Of a stretch of DNA of 64,000 nucleotides, positions 26,411-35,270 are shown one piece after another. Source of the stretch: Mucilaginibacter boryungensis (lineage in GTDB: Bacteria > Bacteroidota > Bacteroidia > Sphingobacteriales > Sphingobacteriaceae); NCBI RefSeq assembly GCF_015221995.1, contig NZ_JADFFM010000001.1, positions 806,001 through 870,000 of the forward strand. Direction: 5' to 3'. The notes beneath the pieces are model-generated. The model did no database searches. It was not told the DNA's origin and saw only the letters and a program-made list of their open reading frames with translations. The position numbers and the translations under genes were made by a program. How positions within the stretch are numbered: position 1 is the stretch's first letter; every line of letters begins with the position of its first letter.

Positions 26411-27625
26411 ATGAGTAATCCCAATAATCTCCATAGTGCAGATGGCAGTATTTTAGGATTCCTTTATCAAATACAACGAGCATTGATCTGGTTAAGTTCG
26501 TCTGACAGTGAGACGCTGGTCGGTGTTGAAGTAGACGACGATATAAGTGTTCGTCTTATTGATGGGGCTGATATAAAAACCATCTATGAACAGGCTAAAC
26601 ATAGTCAGACTTCTAAAATACCCTATGCAGATAGCAGCATTGATCTTTGGAAAACTTTAAGCATTTGGGTCGAGGCTGTCACCAGCGGCAGAATTGACGT
26701 AACAAAAGCAATATTTTCTTTTTTGACCAACAAGCAATTGCCAATCAACAGGTTGGTCTTAAAATTAAGTAAAGCAACAACTGCAAGTGAAGAAAATAGA
26801 AAAGGAAAAAATGCTCCGATCATTGCTCTTGCTGATCAGCTCAAGCAAAAAGCGGGTACATTGCCAAAATCATTATCATCTTTTGGCCAGATAGTTCAAA
26901 ACTGCCCGACTGATAAACTTGTCCAAATTATTGACAAAATAGTTGTACTAGACAGCACTTATGAGCATTCTATCCATCAGGAGAAAACTACGCTTAAAAA
27001 CAACCTGAGTCTGGCGGAAGACATCCCGTTTGACTATATCTATCAGGGACTTTTCGGATTTGTTTCAGATTGCTTGATTACGCAATGGAAAAATCGCCAA
27101 CCTGGATGGATTAGTGTTAAGGCATTTAATAATCAGTACGCTGAACTACTTGCTACCTTCAAAAAGAAATCCTTTTTTGAAAAAGCTGTGGATTCCTTAC
27201 CTGTAAGTTCAACAGATATAGCGAAAAACCGGGGAAAAACATATGTAGAGCAACTAAAGAAAATTGGTTGTACAGAGGAAGAGATTATAGAGGCGATTCA
27301 CGATTTTGTAAGAGCTGCTTCGGAACGCAGTCGTTTCGCCCAGGATGCGGAAATACCCAAACAAAAGTTCGATTTATATTTTGATGATCTGATCAGTCAC
27401 TGGACTTCTATTTCCCGCCCAAAATTCAGGTTTGCCAATGCAGCAGACTTTGTAAAAATAGGCTATGAAGTTTATTATTTCTCTTTATTACATAAAGGAA
27501 AACTGAATAACTATGAACCCGAACAGGGTTATACTCATAAAGGAACATACCATTACTTGGCGGACGAAACCCGTCTGGGATGGCATCCTGAGTGGGAAAA
27601 ACTAAAAGATAAAGTAAAGAAATAA
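26411..27625 (+). CDS. ABC-3C system effector/first component, PD-(D/E)xK nuclease-like N terminus
   Basis: 404 residues from the ATG at 26411; the longer frame begins inside dnaE2 and its extension is low-complexity, so this start (MSNPNNLHSADGS) is preferred. The N terminus has GSILGFLYQIQRAL, then E40-x-D42-D43-D44 and E60-QAKH (K63), matching the E/D...QxK core of Cap4/DUF4297-type restriction endonuclease folds. The long helical C-terminal part (WISVKAFNNQYAELL, FANAADFVKIGYEVYYFSLL) looks like an ABC-3C C-terminal domain. It is the first of three tightly packed genes. Predicted to cut or bind nucleic acid when released by the ATPase partner. The nuclease assignment is by motif only. Confidence 0.7.
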   Translation: MSNPNNLHSADGSILGFLYQIQRALIWLSSSDSETLVGVEVDDDISVRLIDGADIKTIYEQAKHSQTSKIPYADSSIDLWKTLSIWVEAVTSGRIDVTKAIFSFLTNKQLPINRLVLKLSKATTASEENRKGKNAPIIALADQLKQKAGTLPKSLSSFGQIVQNCPTDKLVQIIDKIVVLDSTYEHSIHQEKTTLKNNLSLAEDIPFDYIYQGLFGFVSDCLITQWKNRQPGWISVKAFNNQYAELLATFKKKSFFEKAVDSLPVSSTDIAKNRGKTYVEQLKKIGCTEEEIIEAIHDFVRAASERSRFAQDAEIPKQKFDLYFDDLISHWTSISRPKFRFANAADFVKIGYEVYYFSLLHKGKLNNYEPEQGYTHKGTYHYLADETRLGWHPEWEKLKDKVKK

Positions 27626-27626
27626 T

Positions 27627-28121
27627 ATGCTCAACGAATTTGATATTTTCCAAAACAAAGTTTTGGGCGCACATGTAATCTGGGAATTTTCCAAAAATTT
27701 CAAACTCAACAACAAAGAGCATGCAGCACCGTCCTTGCTGATGACTATGCCGGTGATACCATTATGTTTTAATAAGCGGGTAGTTGTTGGCATAAAGGAA
27801 CGAAATTTTAGAGAAGGCAGCCTTTTGCGCGCGTTGGAAGAAAGAAAGGATTTGTTTTCAGGACTACAAGAGCGAATGGAGGGCATGGCTGACCTCACAC
27901 TTCAGTCCGTTTATCTTGGTTCAGTGTCAAAGCTTTTTTATTATGACCGTGAAAATGCCATTATCGTTCCGATCGCAAAAGGCCTGCCTGCCAAAGTGAA
28001 AGAATCCGTTATCAAAAACTACGAGTACAATGATATAATTAATGCTTCCAGACGAATCGGGGCTTGGTTCGGTCTTTTTAATCAGTCAGAAATCATGTTA
28101 TATTTTAATCTTCGGTTCTAA
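27627..28121 (+). CDS. ABC-3C system middle component
   Basis: 164 residues, no signal or membrane segment. It begins LNEFDIFQNKVLGAHVIWEF and includes the conserved PVIPLCFNK region and the C-terminal NDIINASRRIGAWFG, as in the 'three-component ABC system middle component' family. It starts 1 nt after the effector stop and its own stop overlaps the ATPase start by one base (TAATG). The middle component is thought to bridge the effector and the ATPase. Function is inferred from gene order in ABC-3C systems described by comparative genomics. Confidence 0.85.
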   Translation: MLNEFDIFQNKVLGAHVIWEFSKNFKLNNKEHAAPSLLMTMPVIPLCFNKRVVVGIKERNFREGSLLRALEERKDLFSGLQERMEGMADLTLQSVYLGSVSKLFYYDRENAIIVPIAKGLPAKVKESVIKNYEYNDIINASRRIGAWFGLFNQSEIMLYFNLRF

Positions 28122-30106
28122 TGGAATTTAAAATTAAATCTATTTTTCTTTTACCAAAAGATACTGAAAAGGGTATTCGTACGATTGATTTTTCGCTGAA
28201 TAAAGTAAACGTCATCACAGGAGGCAGTGAAAAAGGAAAATCTACTTTAATTGCCATAACTGATTATTGTTTAGGCAGTGGCAAATGCAGAATACCGACC
28301 CGAAAAATAAGAAATCACACAGAATGGTTTGGCCTTCATATTGTTTTAGAAAACAATCTTGAAGTTATTGTCGCCAGAAAAGAGCCCGGAGAATTAATCG
28401 CCTCGGGAGATATGTATATAAGGGAAGGGAGTGATCTCAAGATACCGTCGGCTATTATCAGTAACTGTAATGTCAATGAAGTAAAGTCGCGTCTTAATAA
28501 TATTGCCGGTTTAAGCGATTTAAACTTCGCAGAAGAGGGCGCAAAGGTCGGGTTTGATTCCCACCCAAGTTTTCGGGACCTCACGTCTTTTTTATTTCAG
28601 CCACAATATATTATCGCTAATCAATCGGCGCTATTTTACCGAACAGATCAAATGGCTCACAGGCAAAAGCTTATTTCGATTTTTAATTACATATTACAGG
28701 CAGTCGATAATATCTATTTGGAACTAAAAGAGGAATTGCGACAAATCGAAAGAGATTTGTACGACCTTAATCGGGAAATGGATAAAAAAATGCGCAGCCT
28801 CAACAGGTTGATAGGTCAGCTTCGCGGATTTTACAATCAAGCAAAAGAGTTCGGTTTGCTTAGAAATGAACCTTACCCTGATGATAATTGGACTACAGTA
28901 GATTTTATCGACAGGTTGAAGCGGATTCCAGGAGAAGTAGACTCGCCGGTGGTATTGCAAGTTTCTATGGATGCGATCGCAACCACCTCTAACAGAATTA
29001 CAGAGTTAACGAGTCTTGAACTGAATATTGCCTATGATCTTCAAAACTTGAAGCACAGGCAGGAATTACTAAACAGGTTAATAGAGAGTAATGCTAATTA
29101 TCGCGATGATTTACTTCAGCAACATGGCCGCTTAAAAACAACCAGTTGGTTTAATGACCTTTTAACCAAACATGAGGAACAATGTCCGTTTTGTCTCTCA
29201 AAAACAGATTCTGGTAAATCATATTTACAAAAATTAATAACTACCAATAATGAAATTATTTCTACAGGAACCCAATTAAATGACAATGTTACAGTTTTAA
29301 AAAGTGAACAAAGGAAGGTTTCAAGTGAAATAAGGGATTTGTTGCAACGATTGAATCAGGTTAGGCAAGAATTGAATGTTTTAAGGCAAAGTGGAAACGA
29401 TGATAATCGGAGATTAAATACGATCAATACTATTTATCGTTTTGCCGGTATGATCGAGAGTGAGTTAAATAGCTATGAAACTTTTTCAAAAGACACGACA
29501 GCCGAAGAGCAGATAAAGAAATTAGAAGTCAGGCGGACCGCAATTAACCAGCAGATTAATCAGAGCGTCATAGAGAACAAGGTTAAACGGGCAAAAAAAA
29601 CGATCACGGACGCGATATCTTACTATGCAGAAATATTTAAAGCAGAAAACTACGCCGAACTAATACAATTTAATGAGAGAGACTTAACGTTAACCTTTGT
29701 ATCGGATTCCGGGCGTACGGACGCTTTATATGAAATTGGTTCCGGCTCAAACTATATGGCCTACCATATTTCTACCATTTTGGCCTTTCAAGAGTTCTTT
29801 TTGAGCAAGAAAAAGCATCCGGTACCCAGTTTTGTATTTTTCGACCAACCTACCCAGGTTTATTTCCCCGAAACTGATGTGGAAATTAGTGAAAAAAGTG
29901 AAGATGTTACGCGGGTACGTCGCATTTTTGAGGCACTCAACTCCGCCGTTGTTAGAACTAAGGGGAAATTACAAATCATCATTTTGGAACACGTTGGGGA
30001 ATATGCCTGGACTGGGTATGAAAATATAATTAGAGTAAAACGTTGGCGCGATAATGAAGAAAATGCCGACGATCGTGCTTTAATCCCGGATTCCTGGTTT
30101 GATTAA
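28121..30106 (+). CDS. ABC-3C system ATPase (DUF3732, SMC/Rad50-like)
   Basis: 661 residues. Walker A GGSEKGKST at residues 34-42, long coiled coils with a CPFC zinc-hook-like motif at Cys355/Cys358 (EEQCPFCLSKTDS), a signature-like GSGSNYMAYH, and a Walker B region FFDQPTQVYFP in which Asp575 is followed by Gln576 rather than Glu. The QPTQVYFP segment is the hallmark I recall for DUF3732. In ABC-3C systems the SMC-like ATPase senses aberrant nucleic acid and releases the effector. AT-rich composition differs from the surrounding ICE genes, so it was probably acquired as a separate cargo. Confidence 0.88.
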   Translation: MEFKIKSIFLLPKDTEKGIRTIDFSLNKVNVITGGSEKGKSTLIAITDYCLGSGKCRIPTRKIRNHTEWFGLHIVLENNLEVIVARKEPGELIASGDMYIREGSDLKIPSAIISNCNVNEVKSRLNNIAGLSDLNFAEEGAKVGFDSHPSFRDLTSFLFQPQYIIANQSALFYRTDQMAHRQKLISIFNYILQAVDNIYLELKEELRQIERDLYDLNREMDKKMRSLNRLIGQLRGFYNQAKEFGLLRNEPYPDDNWTTVDFIDRLKRIPGEVDSPVVLQVSMDAIATTSNRITELTSLELNIAYDLQNLKHRQELLNRLIESNANYRDDLLQQHGRLKTTSWFNDLLTKHEEQCPFCLSKTDSGKSYLQKLITTNNEIISTGTQLNDNVTVLKSEQRKVSSEIRDLLQRLNQVRQELNVLRQSGNDDNRRLNTINTIYRFAGMIESELNSYETFSKDTTAEEQIKKLEVRRTAINQQINQSVIENKVKRAKKTITDAISYYAEIFKAENYAELIQFNERDLTLTFVSDSGRTDALYEIGSGSNYMAYHISTILAFQEFFLSKKKHPVPSFVFFDQPTQVYFPETDVEISEKSEDVTRVRRIFEALNSAVVRTKGKLQIIILEHVGEYAWTGYENIIRVKRWRDNEENADDRALIPDSWFD

Positions 30107-30112
30107 CGGACG

Positions 30113-31225
30113 TTAAATGCCGTCGATAATAATACGGTTTGTTGTTTCCCGTTTCTTTTGATCAAGCAGACGTGTATAGCGCTGTGTCGTTTTCACATGA
30201 CGGTGTCCCAGCATCTTGGAAACAGTATAGATATCTGTACCGTTATTCAACTGCAAGGTGGCATAGGTATGCCGGAGGCAACAAAAGGTAAGGTGCTTGG
30301 TGATGCCTGCCTGCGCCGGCCATTGCACCAGAAAATCGCGGATCTGGTTATAATAAAGTTTTTTAAAAACTCGGCTTCCCGGTAGTTCCCGTTCACCCAG
30401 TAATTCATATGCCTGATTGGATATGGGCATATGTTGCGTTTTCAAGGTTTTTCGCTGGCTGAATTGCAAATAGTATTGATCGGCTGTTCCCCGAACTTCC
30501 TGCCAGATCAGGGCGTGGATATCGCAAAAACGCAGGCCCGTCAGAATGCCAAATAAAACGACCCGTTTGCACAGTTCACTGCTGGCGGGTGTCTGGAGCA
30601 ATAACCGGATGTCCGACATGGTTAGGAATTCTACCAGTGCCTCACGTTCTTTCAGACCGCGGCTGAGCGCATAAAAATCGTCCAGCACCAGTTTTTCGCG
30701 CCAAGCCTGCTTCAGTGCGTTGCGGAATTTATTGAAATAACTTAAGGCGCTATTATGCCCGATACCCGCCCGTGCTTCCCGTAGCTTAGGCCCACTCCGT
30801 AAATACGCCTTGAAATCTTCGCACAACGATAAATCAATATCTATAAAACGGATATCACCATCCGCAAATTTTTCAAAATAACGCACGGCGCTGTCCCAGT
30901 TATGCCGATTCATCCCGCGCTGCCGATTGGCCAGTCGGCGGAAGTATGCATTAAAACTTTGCAAGCGTTTATAATCCGGGGCGAAGCCATGCAATGCTGC
31001 TTGCATATCGAGTTGGCGGTGGGCGCGTATATTTTCTGCCAGGTGTTCGGTTTCCCGGTTATGCTGTTTTTCCAGGTTGGTTTTCGGCTGAACAAATAGA
31101 TACAATTTCAAATATTCGAAACGCCTTTTCTTGCCGGTTACCAGATTGATCACTTTCGGTGAATAATCCAGGAGAAGAGCGACACGGCCTTTGCTCATCG
31201 GCTTTTTTCTTAGACTAACTCTCAT
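30113..31225 (-). CDS. tyrosine recombinase, internal to the ICE
   Basis: 370 residues from the ATG at 31225. An arm-binding/SAM-like N terminus is followed by the catalytic domain: box I Arg is present (TGLRFCDIHAL), box II reads FCCLRHTYATLQL, so the usual His of HxxR is Cys, and the C-terminal GHRHVKTTQRYTRL supplies the last His and the nucleophilic Tyr. It overlaps the coupling-protein gene by 11 nt and is convergent with the ABC-3C ATPase gene (7 nt apart). Probably a recombinase of this element or of a nested one; its target is unknown. Confidence 0.9.
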   Translation of the reverse strand: MRVSLRKKPMSKGRVALLLDYSPKVINLVTGKKRRFEYLKLYLFVQPKTNLEKQHNRETEHLAENIRAHRQLDMQAALHGFAPDYKRLQSFNAYFRRLANRQRGMNRHNWDSAVRYFEKFADGDIRFIDIDLSLCEDFKAYLRSGPKLREARAGIGHNSALSYFNKFRNALKQAWREKLVLDDFYALSRGLKEREALVEFLTMSDIRLLLQTPASSELCKRVVLFGILTGLRFCDIHALIWQEVRGTADQYYLQFSQRKTLKTQHMPISNQAYELLGERELPGSRVFKKLYYNQIRDFLVQWPAQAGITKHLTFCCLRHTYATLQLNNGTDIYTVSKMLGHRHVKTTQRYTRLLDQKKRETTNRIIIDGI

Positions 31226-33119
31226 AGTTGGATGTATTTGTTTCAATTAGTGTTTTAATGTCTGCTTTGATCCGCTGATAGGTCATCAGGACCTCGGCGG
31301 GGCTGACTGCAGGCACGGCGGGGATATCCCGGAAATTTTGTTCTTCCCGGCTGATGGCATCGTGATCATTTTGTATTTGGCAGTGGAAAGTTTTGAGGTC
31401 GATCTTGTTGGTTGGATCATCAGCAACCATACCGACAAATTCACCAGATGATAAACCGGCTATTTTAGAAGCAGGAATCGCGTAATCCAGTTGCGTGGAC
31501 CGGGTTACCGAAGTATCCACAGCATTGATAGATACGCTTTCCTTGACTTGGTTGATCTTGCCGAAACGCTCGGATAGCTGCTTGGCGGTATCCCCGGTAA
31601 CCTGTCCGCAAACGATGTTGCCGACAATATTCATAATGACCTCAGCCTGCTCACGGCCATAATCTTTCTTTAATTGGCTATAGTCCTGCACAGCCAGCGT
31701 AACCGCTACTTTGTTGGAACGCGCCGTAGCAATAAGGTTATCAATGCCATTAAAATAAATGGTCGGAAACTCATCGAAGATCAGACTGCATTTTTGCTGC
31801 TTTTTGCGGTTAACGAGCTTATTGATGCGGTTAATATAAAGCGAAAGTACAGCGCCATAGACCTGCGACTTTTGCGGGTTGTTCGCCAGGCAAACCACTT
31901 TTGGATCGTTTGGATTATTAATGTCCAGCGAAAAATCATTGCCGCTTAATACATAATAGAGTTGTGGAGAGGACAATCGGGCTAAACTGATCTTCGCACT
32001 GGCGATCTGTCCTTCCAACTGCTCATAAGCCTCATTCTTCCAGGCCGACATAAATGGATTGATCAGTACCTCGATCTCCGGTTCACTACTCAGCACCGCA
32101 AATAATTCTTTGTAGTCTACCAATGATAATTCGATCACATGCGGCAACGTGCAATACCTGCCATGCCCGTATTTTTTAAGGAACCAAATGAGTGCCGTCA
32201 CAAAATTGATCGGCGATTCGACAAAGAAATCGCCCTGCTTTTTGATCCATTCCCGGTTCAGCCCGAGCATGACCGTCCGTGCTGATTCTATTGCATCGGT
32301 AATATCCTGCATCGTATCCGGCTCCAGCGGATTGCTGCGGTGCATGATCTTTTCAAAGTTGATGACATAGAACGAACGGCCGCCGTGTTTGCGGAGCGCG
32401 TTATAAGCGATCCTGGAAAGGTCATCGTATTTAAAATCATAAATCAGCATACTGAATCCTTTAGCGATATGCTGGGTGATGATATGCCGAATCACAAAAT
32501 AGGACTTTCCTGCCCCCGGACTACCGCCAACTAAGGTGCCGCGAAAAGGGTTAATAATATTGATCCAGCTGCTCCGCTCTTTGCCTTTTAACTGATACCT
32601 GGCCGGTAGATTAACGGAGTATTCATTTTCAAGCAGTCGTTCTTCCTGGGGAAATGTTTCGTTTTCCTTATTGAAGATATCACCGCCTAATTTCAGCTTT
32701 AACCTACGGAACAATAGGCCACCGCCATTCATAAATAAAATATAACCGAGCGAACTTAACCCCATATAAAACCAGGGAAGAATCACCAACCAGTCTGCCG
32801 CCAAGTAAAGCGTTAAACCGGTCAGCATGTACGCAATAATGGCGCGCGGCCTGATCTTTTCGTCTTTTTTGCCCTTGCTACCAATGAGCGAAACAATCAG
32901 CAAACCCAATGCGCTAAGTTTAGCAATCAATAGGCTTTTAAAAATGGGCAGCTTAGCAATATTGAACATCAGATGGTCAACAATCCTGTACGTGAAACCC
33001 AATTGCTGAAATAACGGATAACAGATCAGGTAAAAATGGATCAGTAATATGGCGATGCTGAGCAATCGTGTAAAGTCGATGATCTTTCTGAGGGCTTGTT
33101 CGTTCTCTCCGGTTTGCAT
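31215..33119 (-). CDS. mobC: type IV coupling protein (MobC/TraD, VirD4-like)
   Basis: 634 residues. Several N-terminal membrane helices (about 13-35, 68-80, 92-135), then a RecA-like ATPase with Walker A GGSPGAGKS at 198-206 and Walker B-like CSLIFDEFPTIYF. The C-terminal part has AVTLAVQDYSQLKKDYG, the T4CP hand-over motif. It brings relaxase-bound DNA to the T4SS. Called MobC in CTnDOT. The stop overlaps the integrase start; the relaxase gene ends 4 nt upstream of its start. Confidence 0.93.
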   Translation of the reverse strand: MQTGENEQALRKIIDFTRLLSIAILLIHFYLICYPLFQQLGFTYRIVDHLMFNIAKLPIFKSLLIAKLSALGLLIVSLIGSKGKKDEKIRPRAIIAYMLTGLTLYLAADWLVILPWFYMGLSSLGYILFMNGGGLLFRRLKLKLGGDIFNKENETFPQEERLLENEYSVNLPARYQLKGKERSSWINIINPFRGTLVGGSPGAGKSYFVIRHIITQHIAKGFSMLIYDFKYDDLSRIAYNALRKHGGRSFYVINFEKIMHRSNPLEPDTMQDITDAIESARTVMLGLNREWIKKQGDFFVESPINFVTALIWFLKKYGHGRYCTLPHVIELSLVDYKELFAVLSSEPEIEVLINPFMSAWKNEAYEQLEGQIASAKISLARLSSPQLYYVLSGNDFSLDINNPNDPKVVCLANNPQKSQVYGAVLSLYINRINKLVNRKKQQKCSLIFDEFPTIYFNGIDNLIATARSNKVAVTLAVQDYSQLKKDYGREQAEVIMNIVGNIVCGQVTGDTAKQLSERFGKINQVKESVSINAVDTSVTRSTQLDYAIPASKIAGLSSGEFVGMVADDPTNKIDLKTFHCQIQNDHDAISREEQNFRDIPAVPAVSPAEVLMTYQRIKADIKTLIETNTSNYES

Positions 33120-33123
33120 GGCG

Positions 33124-34332
33124 TTAAAGATTTAGTCCTTTACGTTTCTTCTTTTTGAATTTGTTGAGCGCAGCCAGGTCCTCCCGCTCCGCCGCGAATA
33201 AGATGCCTAACAATTCATCATTATCGGAGGTGCTTGGATGGACGGCGTCGTTTTCGGTTTGTTGGGCTTTGACCACCTTAGTTTGGGTTTCCGGCAGAAA
33301 TTTGGCGGATAGTAAGTTCGCGCTGTAGGCTTTGCCGAGGTCGCTGCCATTGAATACCGCTTTATTTTGCTGGTCAATGAAAGTCACCCCGTAAATGCGG
33401 CCTTCTTCATTTTGACGAAGAATGACCTGGATACCTTTTGCTTTGAGCTCTCTTTGAAAACTGCGTTTGGTTTGCGGTTTAGCCAATGCCTGGTCAATGA
33501 GTTTGATGAGTTCCGCTTTAAATGGTTTCCGTAATTGCTGGTTGAGCCTGAATTTTTCTTCCAGTGTTTTGAGCGTGGGTTTGCCATAGATCGTGCTGGC
33601 CTTGATCGGTACACTCATTTTGTTACCCTGTTTATCCAGCAGCCAATAAACCAAGCCTTCGTGGGCATACATACGCGAATCTTTGGAACCCCGGTCAGCC
33701 TGTATATGATACTGTTGTAAAACCGCGTTGAGTTCGGTAACACTGGTAAACTTATAGGCCCTCAACATAAAGCTCAGGATATTGGTGATTACCCTTTTGG
33801 TTTCCGCTTTACCATATTCCGCCGGGGATATATCTGCTTTTAAATCAGGTTTTTGTTTGGGCTGGTCCTCCGCCTTGATCAGGCCATATTTGATCTCGAC
33901 AGACTTACGGGCTTTCTCTGATTCATTTTGACCGAGATAGTGCAGGCTGATCCGGTAACCGTCTTTTTTAATATTGGTGGTAACAATATGAACGTGCGGG
34001 TGCCCGGCATCCAAATGCCGGTAAACTAAACAGGGTTGGTCGCCAAAACCGATGCCCTGCATATAATCACTAGTGATCGACTGAAGTTTGTCATCGGGCA
34101 AGTTTTCGCCGTTCGCAAAATTCAGGGAGATATGCACCGTGTTGGTTTTGGTGCGCTCATTCCTTTCGGCCAGGTCGGTCAGCCGCAGCAGCTTATCATA
34201 AAAGCTGAGGTCGGCGGTATCTTTAGGATAGCCTGTCGCAACGATCAGCTCTGCTTTACCCTTTTTTACTTTATTTTCATTGTAATTAAGCGCGCCAATC
34301 AGGCTTTTACCGCTTTTAATTTTTGCGACCAT
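33124..34332 (-). CDS. mobB: relaxase, MOBP-type-like (MobB)
   Basis: 402 residues from the ATG at 34332; a longer frame exists but overlaps mobA. N-terminal relaxase fold: Tyr17 in GALNYNENK as probable catalytic Tyr, and the metal-binding HLDAGHPHVHIV (His106, His111, His113, His115). It nicks the ICE at oriT and leads the strand into the recipient. The C-terminal half (helical, YHIQADRGSKDSRMYAHEG) is like other Bacteroidetes relaxases. It overlaps the small mobA gene by 34 nt, a usual arrangement. Confidence 0.93.
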   Translation of the reverse strand: MVAKIKSGKSLIGALNYNENKVKKGKAELIVATGYPKDTADLSFYDKLLRLTDLAERNERTKTNTVHISLNFANGENLPDDKLQSITSDYMQGIGFGDQPCLVYRHLDAGHPHVHIVTTNIKKDGYRISLHYLGQNESEKARKSVEIKYGLIKAEDQPKQKPDLKADISPAEYGKAETKRVITNILSFMLRAYKFTSVTELNAVLQQYHIQADRGSKDSRMYAHEGLVYWLLDKQGNKMSVPIKASTIYGKPTLKTLEEKFRLNQQLRKPFKAELIKLIDQALAKPQTKRSFQRELKAKGIQVILRQNEEGRIYGVTFIDQQNKAVFNGSDLGKAYSANLLSAKFLPETQTKVVKAQQTENDAVHPSTSDNDELLGILFAAEREDLAALNKFKKKKRKGLNL

Positions 34333-34709
34333 AGCTCTGCGTATTCGTTCATTCGTTCTTTGATCTGATTGATCGATGGCTCGACCCTGCCGGTGATCGT
34401 ACTCAGCAAGTGTGACCATAGCCGGGCGTCTGCGTTGCCATGGGCGGCGTTGATCTGGTAGACGGCCTGGTTCAAATTATTTCCGATGGCATTAAGTTCA
34501 CGCCGCAACAGGATCAATTCCTCCAGTACGTCATCCATCGCTTTATCCCGGTAATTGACGGTTACCGGTTTTTCCAAAAGCACGCTGCGCATGTATTCAC
34601 TCAACTTGCGAAAGCGGGTCTTTTTGAAACGCGTTTCGAGCAATTGATATTCGTCCGGTTTAAACCGCAGGTTCTTCCAGCGTATGCGTTTATCTTCCTG
34701 TTTGTCCAT
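34299..34709 (-). CDS. mobA: MobA-type relaxosome accessory protein (ribbon-helix-helix)
   Basis: 136 residues from the ATG at 34709 (MDKQEDKRIRW); the frame is open upstream without good codons. Predicted RHH DNA-binding start (IRWKNLRFKPDEYQLLETRF) and a helix with ELILLRRELNAIGNNLNQAV, the LxxxGNNLNQ motif of plasmid mobilisation MobC/MobA relaxosome proteins. It binds oriT DNA and helps the relaxase. Its 5' neighbour DNA (34710-34876) holds a large palindrome that may be oriT. Confidence 0.88.
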   Translation of the reverse strand: MDKQEDKRIRWKNLRFKPDEYQLLETRFKKTRFRKLSEYMRSVLLEKPVTVNYRDKAMDDVLEELILLRRELNAIGNNLNQAVYQINAAHGNADARLWSHLLSTITGRVEPSINQIKERMNEYAELWSQKLKAVKA

Positions 34710-34778
34710 TGTCTGTTGTTTTAAAAAGCCGACTCCGGAGGCTTTTTGCCTGGACCCGCAGCACTCGGGGCGCGGAGG

Positions 34779-34813
34779 GCAAGATTCGATTGTGACACAA
34801 TCGTACATCTTGC
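34779..34813. other. oriT-like composite palindrome upstream of mobA
   Basis: CGATTGTG-A-CACAATCG (34787-34803) is a perfect 8-bp inverted repeat with a one-base centre. It is nested in outer 7-bp arms GCAAGAT (34779-34785) / ATCTTGC (34807-34813). Position immediately upstream of mobA/relaxase is where oriT lies in Bacteroides conjugative and mobilisable elements. The nick site cannot be assigned. Confidence 0.55.
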
Positions 34814-34876
34814 TGACTGCTGCGAAGCGGGCAGTTTGATCCTGCTGTCAGTGTTTTATTCGGCATTTTTTGTAGT

Positions 34877-35131
34877 TTATGTTGGCTTCGCCTTATGGCT
34901 GAGATAGAGTTCAAGGGCCTGGATATTGATGTCCTGAAGTGATAATTCCTGTTCCAGGCCGTATGCTTTAACGCGTTTCAACAGCGCTTTCGGTATGCGG
35001 TTATTAAACTGTACCTCCGGCTCTTTTGCGGCCGTTGTCTTAACCGGCAATACTTCCTGTATCGGCGTTTTCGGTATTTCCTGTTTGAGCTTATTGGCCA
35101 GGCCACCCAACCTTTTTTTATAATCTTCCAT
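34877..35131 (-). CDS. RHH-type DNA-binding protein, ParA partner/TraB-like
   Basis: 84 residues. A charged N-terminal tail is followed by a compact C-terminal segment EVQFNNRIPKALLKRVKAYG and SLQDINIQALELYLS, which reads as ribbon (VQFNNRIP), helix, helix, a ribbon-helix-helix fold. Located between parA (140 nt upstream) and the mob genes. A short RHH protein paired with a ParA ATPase is the plan of type Ib partition systems (ParG-like). It may bind the GCTA-rich repeats just upstream. Function inferred. Confidence 0.75.
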   Translation of the reverse strand: MEDYKKRLGGLANKLKQEIPKTPIQEVLPVKTTAAKEPEVQFNNRIPKALLKRVKAYGLEQELSLQDINIQALELYLSHKAKPT

Positions 35132-35270
35132 TTGCTATCATGCTAGTTTGTTAGCGACCGCTGTTATCATTATAGTTTGCTATAACATTAGCATCCTATT
35201 TTAATAGCTTGCTAGGTAGCTATGATCTTATTTTGCGATTATGCTAGCTTCCTATTTAAATAAAAAGCTA
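35132..35270. repeat. GCTA/TAGC-rich intergenic repeats (candidate parS-like or operator)
   Basis: The 139-nt gap contains seven GCTA and five TAGC tetranucleotides, many nested in short palindromes: TGCTA-N6-TAGCA at 35178-35193, TAGCTTGCTAGGTAGCTA near 35205-35222 and ATGCTAGC near 35240. The clustering is far above what neighbouring sequence shows. A partition site or autoregulatory operator for the ParA/RHH pair is the natural reading. Confidence 0.5.

Noticed and set aside
35132..35270. CRISPR array
   Set aside because: Repeats are tetranucleotides in irregular palindromes, with no regular repeat-spacer units and no cas genes nearby.
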